Shown: positions 1-37,600 of the stretch, one piece after another
Numbering within the stretch: position 1 is the first letter of the stretch
Layout of the letters: each line of letters starts with the position of its first letter
Assembly: GCF_031877795.1 (NCBI RefSeq)
Contig: NC_133946.1
Span: 10,577,144 to 10,641,143, forward strand
DNA from: Strix aluco
Lineage: Eukaryota; Chordata; Aves; Strigiformes; Strigidae
Direction: 5' to 3'
Length of the DNA stretch: 64,000 nt
Notes under the pieces: generated by a model
What the model was told of the DNA's origin: nothing
The model's database searches: none
What the model saw: only the letters and a program-made list of their open reading frames with translations
Position numbers and translations under genes: made by a program

Positions 1-27506
<27,506 letters not shown>

Positions 27507-28624
27507 AGACCCTCCCCGGGGCAGACTGAGGAGAAGGAAAAAAAAAAAGAGCCCATCCCACCCCTCTCGGAGAGCCACTCCTCCACATCCCCACCTTGCC
27601 CTCCGTGTCCTGCCGCTGCCTCCCACCTGACTCGGCAGGCAGGGCCACCGCTGGCCTCGCTCCACCGTCCTTCCTCCTCCTCCTCCCCCGGGACTTCTGC
27701 CGATGAAGATGTCCCGCCAGGCTGGCCAGTACCAGAGGAGGAATGGGCAAATGGCAGGGAGCCTCAGCCCGGAGGCTGGCCGCTCCCGAGGCGGAGGTTG
27801 TAACAGAGGTCTCTGTGCAGAGAATTGGGGCACCCTCTTCCCCCAGCTTTTCCCCTCCCCATCGTCTCCTTGCCTTGAAACACTTGTCACTTCCCCGTTA
27901 GCACAAAGCTTGAGGGTCAAGGTCTCTCCAAGGAAGCGGGAGCAGAGCTGGAACAAAACGTACCCCTCCGTGCCACCACCAGCTCGTCGCTTGTCCCCTT
28001 ACGGTTCCCCTCGTCCGGCTGCAGGGGCTGTGATCCACCCCCCCTCTTCCTCGCCCCGCTCGCACGCAGCCGGGCGGCTCTTTCAGTGTCAAGGGCCGGG
28101 GTGTCGTGGGTTTTTCCGGCACGTTGGCCAGGAGCTGGGGGTGGGGGGCTTTGCAGCCCGCTCTTCCCCCTGCCTGGGGAGGTGAGGCTGGGGGGCGATG
28201 CGCTTCCCGCTCCGGGCGGCGTGGTCTGTCCTGACGCAGCCCCGCACGGAGGTTGATGGCCGGGCGCCGGTTGGGAGCAGGGGAGAAACCGCAGGTACAT
28301 CAGAGCTCAGGGAGGACTTGGAAAGCATCAGCCAGGGGTGAGTGAGCGCACGGGGGGGGACAGGAGCTGCCTCCTCTTCCTCCCCCAAGCTCCCTGTGCG
28401 GGGCCCAGCATCGTGAAGCACTCTAGGGCCGCCGCGGCCGCAGGGGCAAAGGCTGCTCGCTCTGCCCAGGGCGCTGTGGCCTGGGACCGAACTGGCACGA
28501 ACGCCCCACCGCATTGTCCTCTCCTTTTCCTGACCCCCAACCCCCTTTTAGCTGCCGTTTTTTCCTTTGCAATGAATGGTCGGTCCAAAGAACCTCTCTC
28601 TAGGGCAGCAGAGAGCTTTTTGCA

Positions 28625-28628
<4 letters not shown>

Positions 28629-28659
<31 letters not shown>

Positions 28660-28741
28660 ACAAAAAAACAAACAAACAAAAAAAACCAACAAGGAAAAAA
28701 ATAGAAAAAAAAGAAAAAGAAAGGAGAAGAAAAAAAAAAAA
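28629..28741 (+). repeat. A-rich low-complexity tract in KDM2A 3' UTR
   Basis: About 113 bases, almost all A, with occasional C or G (AACAAACAAAC-type and GAAAAAG-type interruptions). In an mRNA this would be an internal oligo-A tract. No target-site duplication or retrotransposon body is seen next to it. Confidence 0.9.
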
Positions 28742-30229
28742 GGTTGGAATCTTCTTTTGGGTTACTATTTTATTTCCCTCCCTGTCCTGCCTGTGACCGG
28801 ACACTCCCCACCTCTCCCCCGGTGTCAGGACCCCGCTCTCCCCAGCCCGCCCCCCCCCTCCCCAGCCCCTTGGCAAGCGCATCCAGATAGCACAAACCGG
28901 GGTCCCCCCCCAGCCCCCTGCCACCGGTCCCCAGCCCCGGCGAGGGCCAAGGGGGGTGCTCCGGTGGCGGGGGGGGGGGAGCAGCCCGCGTCGCCCCGCT
29001 GCTTCAGAAGCAATAAGGGAGGAGAGACGGCCGCCGAGCGAGCCTGCTGCCCGGGCGTCGGCGGGGCTGGCGGCCTCCGCTCCCGGCTGCCCGAGGGACG
29101 CGAGGGGACGATGGCCGCAGGGCCTGGGGACAAGGGGCAGTTTGGCCGCAGTGAAGCCGGAGGGTTTGGAGCAGAAAACACCCCCCCCACCACCACCCCC
29201 GGGGTGAGAGGAAGAGCGGGGAGCCAGGCCCCTGCCCGCGGCCGGGCGGTGGAGGCCTCCTGCCTTAGTCTCTCTCTTGTCGGTGGCTCCTGGGAAAAAC
29301 GTCAGAAGAATCGAAAGCTTTTCTTTTTTTCCTTTGGATTGATTTTTTTTTTTTGAGTTTTGCAATGAAAAAGAAAATTTTAAAAAAGAAAAAAAAAAAT
29401 GCTGGGGTAAAGCTTTTAGCCGGAATCGGGTGGGAACGGGGCTCCCTCGGCCGTGGACCCTCCCTTGGGGCGGGAGGTGGGCGAGCGGCCGAGCTGGGGG
29501 GCGGCGAGTCCTCCCCTCTGTCTGTCTGTCTGTCTGTCCGTCCCATCCCATGTGTCCCCCCCCCCCGGCCGCAGAGACTCCGGCGTTCGACCCTCGTCAC
29601 CCAACTGGCCACCCCGGCCCCCATCCGTGGGCAGGGGGTGAAAATCCGCAAGGACAAAAAAAAAAAAAGAGAGAATTATATATATAAAATCACTTAGTGA
29701 TTTAAAAGCAACCCAGACTGCTCCCTAAAGACACCTCCTGCAAGAAAAATCACTATTGTTTAAGGATTTGGTTGTGTTTTTGTTTTGTTTCAATTCCCCC
29801 CCTTTCCCCCCCACCCACCCACTCTGCCCTCCCCCCCGGAGAAATATTGTAAATATATATTTTTTTGTTGGCGATTTAGAGTCCATCTCTGATGTTTGTG
29901 CTTTAAAATTAAATGTAAGCATTAAGGGTAAAAGCAAACCAAGTCTTACGCTCTCTCAGTCGGTATGGTTTGGGTTGGGGGTTTCTTGTCTGGGGGCAGA
30001 GGGAGGGGAGCTAGTTGGCAATTTTTTTTTGCTTCGTTTTTGATTTTTTTTTTTTTTTTTGGTTTGGTTTGGTTTTCCTTTTTCTTTTTCTAAGCATTCT
30101 CCGATACTGGTTTTAGAGAGGATCTTTGCTCATAACATATTACGACAGGGATGAGAGAGATGATGTGGGGGGAGGGAAGATACCAGCCTCTGAAGGGAAA
30201 TATTTTGTTTCTTGGGGGTGGATTTTTGG

Positions 30230-30235
30230 AATAAA
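30230..30235 (+). terminator. KDM2A: AATAAA poly(A) signal, probable KDM2A mRNA end
   Basis: Canonical hexamer in the T/A-rich distal 3' UTR, followed within 30-50 bases by GT-rich sequence. An upstream ATTAAA at 29908-29913 could give a shorter form. Confidence 0.6.
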
Positions 30236-30680
30236 AAATTTCAAGAAAAACAAAACCCTGCGTCTGGGCTCTGCCCGTTGTTTGTCTGCAAGGGAAGCGG
30301 AGGGGCCGAGCCCGGGGCTGGGGGGCCCCAGGGACCTCCTGTGCCCCCCCCTTTTGCTCCGAAGCCCCATTGCCACCAGAGAGGAAGTTTGGGGCGCGGG
30401 GGCGCGGGCCTGAGCCCCCCCAGGGTGGCGGTGGCAGCTGTCCCGGTGTCTCCATCACCTCCTGGGGAGTGCTGGCAGCTGTCCCCGTGGTCTCCTGGGG
30501 GGCGATGGCAGCTGTCCCCACGTCCCTGTCATCTCCTGGAGGGGGGGGGGTGGCGGTGGCGGTGGTGGCAGGCGTCCCTGCGTCCCCCATCACCTCCTGC
30601 CCCATGCGTGAGGCAGGGCCGGGGAATTGCCTGTCCCCTGCCTCCCTTGGGACAACGCTGGCTCCCAGGGGATCGATCCT

Positions 30681-31237
30681 GGTGTCACGCAGACCCATGG
30701 TGTCACACACATTGTGTCACAGCCAGCGTCACACACACCCACAGTGTCACACACCCAGTGTCACACACCTGGTGCACACACATACAGTCTCACATAGATG
30801 GTGTCACACCTGGTGTCACACACACAGAGTGTCACACCCACATGGTGTCACACACAGAGTCTCTCACACACTCATGGTGTCACATGGATGGTGTCACACC
30901 TGGTGTCACACCCACACAATGTCACACTCACATGGTGTCGGTGTCACACACACTTGGTGTCACACCCAGTGTCACATACCAAATGTCACACGTTGTCACA
31001 CCCATGGTGTCACACCTACAGTGTCCCACACCCACACAGTGTCCCATAGATGATGTCACACCCAGTGTCACACATACACAGTGTCACACACACGTATGTG
31101 GTATCACACACATCCATGGTGTCACACATACACACAGTGTTACACAGATGGTGTCACACCTGGTGTCACACACACCCCCACGGTGTCACACACCTGGTGT
31201 CACACCGTGTCTCACACACACACACACACACGGTGTC
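30681..31237. repeat. GTGTCACAC minisatellite between KDM2A and GRK2
   Basis: More than 40 degenerate copies of a GGTGTCACAC(A)C unit, alone or joined into larger units such as GATGGTGTCACACCTGGTGT. It occupies most of the KDM2A-GRK2 intergenic gap and ends in a CA run about 400 bases before the GRK2 start codon. Several frames stay open across it only because the unit lacks stops. No gene is seen in 30256-31237. Confidence 0.92.
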
Positions 31238-31239
31238 CC

Positions 31240-31637
31240 CCACGCGCCCGCGGGTGTCCAGGCCACGCCCCTGTGGGCGGAGCGTCGGGAAGGGCGGGGC
31301 CAACCCCCCTTGGCCCCGCCCCGCTCCGTCCCGGGGCGGCAGCGCCGCCTGTCACACACGCACGCGCGCGGCCACGCGCAGCGACACGCGCTCCCCTCAG
31401 GCCGCGCCCGCCCGCCATGGCCCCCCGCCGCTGAGCCCGCGCCGCCGCCTGGGCCTCCCCGGGCCCGGCCCGGCCCGTCCCGGGCGGGGAGGGAGGGAGG
31501 GAGGGAGGTGGGTGGAAGGGGGGGGGCCGCCCCCGGTTCCGGTTCCGGTTCCCGGTTCCGGTTCCGGTTCCGGGTCCGTCCGGGTCCGGTCCGGTCCGGC
31601 GGCGGTGGGGCCGGCGGGGCCGGCGGCGCGGTGCAAG
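31240..31637 (+). promoter_or_regulatory. GRK2: GRK2 CpG-island promoter and 5' UTR with GGTTCC hexamer repeat
   Basis: Very GC- and CpG-rich sequence directly upstream of the GRK2 start, without TATA. It includes a GGGAGGGA run (about 31487-31508) and a tandem GGTTCC/GGTCCG hexamer array (about 31537-31600) ending some 40 bases before the ATG. GRK2 is a housekeeping-type kinase, and a CpG-island promoter is expected. The transcription start is not defined by the sequence alone. Confidence 0.7.
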
Positions 31638-34600
31638 ATGGCGGACCTGGAGGCGGTGCTGGCGGACGTGAGCTACCTGATGGCCATGGAGAAGAGCCGC
31701 GCCGCGCCCGCCGCCCGCGCCAGCAAGAGGATCCTCCTGCCCGAGCCCAGGTGAGGCCCCGTGACCGTCCGCCCGTCCGCCCCGGCCCTGCCCCGCTGCC
31801 CCTTCTCCCGGCGCAGCGCGGGCGCGGCTCCCCGGCTGCGGCCCGGCCCCGTCTCTCAGGGCCAGGCAGGGCCACCGCGGCCCCGCTGCAGCGGGCACAG
31901 CCCTCCCGCTCAGCCCGGCACGGCAACACACACACACACCCCCCGCCGCGGGCAGGCATGGCTGTGTGTGCACAACCACCTTCTGTGCGCGCGCACACAC
32001 ACACACACACACACTCCCCCTGCTACACCCTGTACGCGTGTGTCCACAGGTGTGCACGGGCACCCAGCCCACACACACACCCGCCTGGGTGTGCACACAC
32101 AGACACGTATCCTGCCCAGCACACAGACACACACGCTCCCCAGCCTGCAGTCACACCCTGTGTACACCCACACGCCATCCCCGTACACACCTCCTCTGCC
32201 AGGCACACCCGCATCCACTCCCGTGCCCTCCTGCAGCGGTGCACTTGTGCGTGTACACACACACACGTGTGTCCAGAGACGGGCAACGAAGCTGGTGCAG
32301 GGTCTGGAGCACAGGTCTGATAGGGAGTGGCTGAGGGAACTGGGGGGGTTTAGTCTGGAGAAGAGGAGGCTGAGCGGAGACCTCATCACCCTCTACAACT
32401 CCCTGAAAGGAGGGTGCAGAGAGCGGGGATGAGTCTCTTGACCCAAGGAACAAGTGACAGGACAAGAGGGAATGGCCTCAAGCTGCGCCAGGGCAGGGTC
32501 AGACTGGCTCTTAGGAAGTATTTCTTTGCAGAAGGGGTTGTTGGGCGTTGGAATGGGCTGCCCAGGGCAGGGGTGGAGTCCCCATCCCTGGAGGGGTTGA
32601 AGAGTGGGGTTGACCCAGCGCTGAGGGATCTGGTGGAGTTGAGAACGGTCAGGGTGAGGTTCATGGTTGGACTGGATGATCTTCAAGGGCTTTTCCAACC
32701 CAGATGATTCTGGGATTCTGTGTGCAGAGTGCAGGGGGGTGGCAGCATGTGCACACCTGTGTACACCCCTCATACATCGCACACGTGCAAGGGCTCAGCT
32801 GGCACACACAGGACCTGTGCCCTCTCTCTGCGCACACACAGACACACACGCTGAGTTGTGTTGCTCCCCGCTGCCCCCGCGCCTGTGTCGCTCTCATGCA
32901 CACACCCCCTCCTGCCCACACACCCCCGGTTCACAACTTCCCTTTGCACACCCAGCCTGGCGCACATGCACAGCACAGCATGGCACGCAGCAGCACGCTG
33001 CGGGTGACCCACAGCCCCGCACAGCCCTGACACAACACCCACAGCCCAGCCTGGCCCCCGTGCTCCTGGCACACGCACGCAGCCTCGCACGCGTGGGCAC
33101 ATGCTGCCCTGTTCCTCCCCAGGGAGCAGGAGGGAACCCAGGCGTGTGGCCCCAGTCTGCCCTCCTGTGCCTTGCCAGGCACCAGGGAGGGTTTTTTTGG
33201 GGGTCCCCTTGGACCCCAGTGCCTGGGGCACCCTGTGCCTGACCCTTAGCAGCGCCCAGCGACATGTCACACTTTTGGGGGGGACGCACACAAGATGGGA
33301 GGAGCGGGGGGGACGGGCAGGGCGCTGAGCCCCTCCAACGTCTCCCCAGCATCCGCAGCGTCATGCAGAAGTACCTGGAGGACCGGGGAGAAGTGACATT
33401 CGACAAGATCTTTGCACAGAAGATCGGTGAGCTGGGGACACGGCAGGGGGCACCCACAAATACAGGGACACTCACTGTGTCCCTGGGCAAGTGCGGGGGG
33501 GGGCTGGATTGGTGGCAGCTGTGACACTGGACTTTCCCCTCTGCCGCTGGCGTGGCCTGGGGGGAGCAAGGGGGCTGTGGGGCTGAGCAGCAGTGCCAGG
33601 GTTGAGGGGGGCTGCGTGACACAACCCCCTGCGCCACGTCCCCCCACCCCACGTCCCCCGCCCCGTCACTTCCCCCAGCGCCAGCGTTAACCATCCGGGG
33701 CAGGAAGCGCCTCTCACTTCCTCCCGCCGGCTCCGGCGGTTTCCGGGCACGTCCGCCCTACGGCAGCCTGCTCCCTCCACGGTGCCCGCCTGTGTCCCTG
33801 CCCCATTGCTCCCCCACTGCACCCCTGCCCCACGGTGCCCTCCAGCCCTGCGCTGCTCCTCCCTGTGCCAGCCGCTGTCCTCGCCTCACTGCGTCACCCT
33901 GCCAAACCCTGGCCAGTCCCCAACTTGGCACTTCCCCTTCCCCGTGCCTGGCATGGGGGTGGCTGTGGGGACAGGTGACACCCCAGTGGCCTTTGGCTTG
34001 GACTATGGGACTGGCATCTCTCATGCCATGGCTCTGTCCCTGCCAGGGTACCTGCTCTTCCGGGACTTCGCCTTTAACCAGGCAGAGGAGGCCAAGCCCT
34101 TGATGGAGTTTTATGAGGAGGTGAGATGGGGGGGATCCATCTGGACAGATCCCCATGGTCACGAGGAGTGTTGGGGGTGGGATTGGTTACCTACAGGACC
34201 CCCAGACATGGTACCAAGAGCATGCAGAGTACCCGAGGGTGCCCAGGGGGCTGGGAGGTGATGCCCTGGGTGCCATGGGGAGGTGATAACCATTGGGTGC
34301 CCACGGGACGTGGTACCCAGAGGGGCTGGAACCGTGGTTCCCAGCATACCAAGTCCTGGGGGCTGCTCAGCCGTGGGCTGCGCCTGCCCAGTGTGGGGTG
34401 AGGACTGTGCCCCTGTGCCATGGGAGCTGTGCCCTTGGCAGATCAAGAAGTATGAGAAGCTGGATTCGGAGGAGGAACGAACTGCCCGGAGCCGCCACAT
34501 CTTTGACCATTACATCATGAAGGAGCTGCTGGCCTGCTCCCACGTGAGTGCCGTGCTGTGCGGGCACTGTGCCGGCACTACAGTGAGGTGACGTAGCAGG

Positions 34601-37600
34601 GTGGGGTCCCCAAAACGGGTGGGAGGGGTGTACCCACTGTCCCGAGGTGCTGATGTCTTCAGAGGGAGCTCCAAAACCACTGTGGACTGTTCTTCGGAGC
34701 CGCAGCCCTACAAATGGGGGTTCTTCCATGGGTTCCCCAACTTGCACAGCCCTACCTGGCCCCTGGGGGGGGCTGCCTTTCCCCCCGCTGCCTTTTCTTC
34801 TTCTGCCCAGGGTGACACGGTCCCATCTTGCCTCACAGCCCTTCTCCAAGAGTGCCACGGAGCATGTCCAGAGCCGCCTGAGCAAAAAGCAGGTGCCCCC
34901 AGACCTCTTCCAGGTGGGCATCACCCGGGACAGAGAGGGGGTCCCTGCCACCTCTGGTACTCAGAGGGTTAATCCTTACGGGGGGGCTGGGGGCTGGTGG
35001 TGACAGGGGGCCTCAAAGGTGGTGGTGGGGGGTCCCAGAAGGGATGGGCAGGGGGTCCCCAGCAGGTTGGGAGTGAGGGGGATTGCTGGTGGTCCCCATG
35101 GGGTGGTAGTCAGGAGACTGAGGGCTAATGGGGGGGCTCCTCAGAGGGTGGTGATTGGGACCCTGGACCTAGAGGTGACCCAGGGTGACAACAGGGTCTT
35201 CAGGGGTGGTGACATTGGGGTCCCCAGAGACTCAGGTGACCCTGGGTGGCAGAGGCATCCCCAGGGGCCTGGCAGTGTCAGGGTGGCAGTGGGATATGGG
35301 AAATCCCAGGGTTAGAGGAGACCTCATGTCACGATGGGACTTGAGGGGTTTGGGTGACTTGGGTGGCACTGGGGACCCAGCGCTGAGCCCTGTGTGTGTC
35401 CCCCCCCAGCCTTACATTGAGGAGATCTGCCAGAACCTGCGTGGGGGCATCTTCCAGAAATTCATCGAAAGGTGAGACGAAAGAAAGTCCCACATGGATC
35501 GGAGTGTCCCATCCCAGTGGGGACCAGGGTCTCCCAGCCCAGAGAGGGGCCAGGGGCCCCTCCTAGATAGGAGCTCCAGGAGTGTCTGTCCCCAGAGCAG
35601 GGACTTGGGGGACTCTTCTCATCCCCAGCTCTGACCCGGGGTCTCTCTGTTCCCAGCTGGGGGTCCCAGGGGGTGCTGCCTGTCTCCAGACAAGTCCAAG
35701 GGGTCCTTCTGCCATGAGATGCATCTTGGGCGGGGTTCTTCAGGGTCTCCACTCTTCCCCTCTCTGTGCTTCATTGCAGTGACAAGTTCACACGGTTCTG
35801 CCAGTGGAAGAACGTGGAGCTGAACATCCATGTGAGCAGGGACCCCTGCGCCTCGGGGCACCCCAGGCACCTCTGGGCGCTTCCAGGGAGGGGGACATGG
35901 GTGCAGTGACAAGAGCTGCTGCCCCAGGGCTCCCTAGGGCCGGCGTGGGTACCCTTGGACGAACACCCTTAGTCGAACACCCCTCAGGGGCACCCTCACA
36001 CACCCCCCAGGCTTTCGGTCACTCACAGGTAGCTCTTCCACGCTCACGGGGACGTGAGGAGCAGCCTCCGTGTTCCTCACCTGGGGAAACTGAGGCAGGA
36101 TGTGGGATTCCCCCCCCCCACACCCCAAACCATGGACACACTCTTGGTGCAGGGTGGGTGCTGTGGGACTCAGGTATCCAGACTCACCCCACCTCCTTCT
36201 CACCCCCTCCAGCTCACCATGAACGACTTCAGCGTTCACCGAATCATCGGCCGCGGTGGTTTCGGGGAGGTCTACGGCTGCCGGAAAGCAGATACGGGCA
36301 AAATGTAATGGGGGGATGCTCCATTGTGGTGGGGGGGGGGGGCTACAGAGGGATTTGCCTGCGATTGGGGGGGGTCACTGGGGCTGTGGTGGTGGTCCCG
36401 AGGACCTCTGCAGTGGTGTTGCCGTGACAACAGATGTTAGGGGGGATGCGGAAGTATCGCCATGGCTACAGGTCTCTGGGGGATACAGGGACGTCATGGC
36501 CCGTGGGTGGTAGCTGGATGGCGGTGATGTGACAGTGGGTGCTGGCAGGCAGGGCTGTGGCGACGTGGCAGTGGCACGGGAGGGACGTGGCACCGTGGCT
36601 GTGGGCAGAGCCCGGCTGCATTTCCCCCCCTGCCCCCCCCCCAACGGGGACTCTTTGTCCCCAGGTATGCCATGAAGTGCTTGGACAAGAAACGCATCAA
36701 GATGAAGCAGGGCGAGACCTTGGCCCTCAACGAGCGCATCATGCTGTCCCTCGTCAGCACTGGGGTGAGGGGACACGGGCACCGGGCAGGGCTGGCACCC
36801 TGCTTACGGGCCAGGGGAGGGGGACAGTAAGGGAGGGTGTCCCCGGGGCATTGCCAGCACTGCGTGACCATCTCTCTCCTGCCAGGACTGCCCGTTCATC
36901 GTCTGCATGTCGTACGCCTTCCACACCCCCGACAAGCTCAGCTTCATCCTTGACCTCATGAACGGTGAGAGGCCCCAGGGCTGATCCCTGGCTGCTGGAC
37001 CACTGCTGGCCCGAGCCATGGGCTCGAAGCCCCCCCCAGCCTGCCTGCACTGTCCCTGGGGCACAGAGGGCAGTGCCACGGTGACACCTGGTCCCTGTCA
37101 TTGCAGGGGGGGACCTGCACTATCACCTGTCCCAGCACGGTGTCTTCTCGGAGGTGGAGATGAGGTTCTACGCGGCCGAGATCATCCTGGGCCTGGAACA
37201 CATGCACAGCCGCTTCGTGGTGTACCGCGACCTCAAGGTGACTGACCCCATGGGCACCCTCACACCCTGCAGGTGTCCAGAGACCCTGTTGGCATCCTGG
37301 GACCTGTAGAAAACCCCTCCTGCCCCTGCCAGGACCCTGTGGGCACCCACAGGTGTCACAGACCCTGCAGGAGCCCTCAAACGCCGTGGGCACTCCCCAA
37401 ACCCAGAGGGCACCCTCAAGTCCTGTGGGCACCCCCAGAACTCCATGGGACCCTGTGGGTGTCCTGAGACCTCGACTAGGGGGGCACTCTCAGACTCCAC
37501 CAGTGCTTCCCGGTCCCACGGGCACCTCAATCCTGTGAACACCCCCAAATCCCACGGGCAGTGCTTGGGTTCAGGGGTGACGTGGTGTCTCGGCAGCCGG

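Larger units (their letters stand above)
27507..30255 (+). other. KDM2A: KDM2A 3' untranslated region
   Basis: About 2.7 kb of non-coding sequence after the KDM2A stop. It holds an A-rich tract (28629-28741), a TGTC microsatellite (about 29519-29539) and a T/A-rich distal part with possible poly(A) signals ATTAAA (29908-29913) and AATAAA (30230-30235). A long 3' UTR is typical of KDM2A. Scattered open frames here are low-complexity and were not called as genes. Confidence 0.75.

Noticed and set aside
30212-32320. A 702-codon + strand frame from the KDM2A 3' UTR into GRK2 intron 1
   Set aside because: Most of it is the GTGTCACAC array and CpG-island sequence. It crosses the GRK2 start exon in another frame and resembles no protein.
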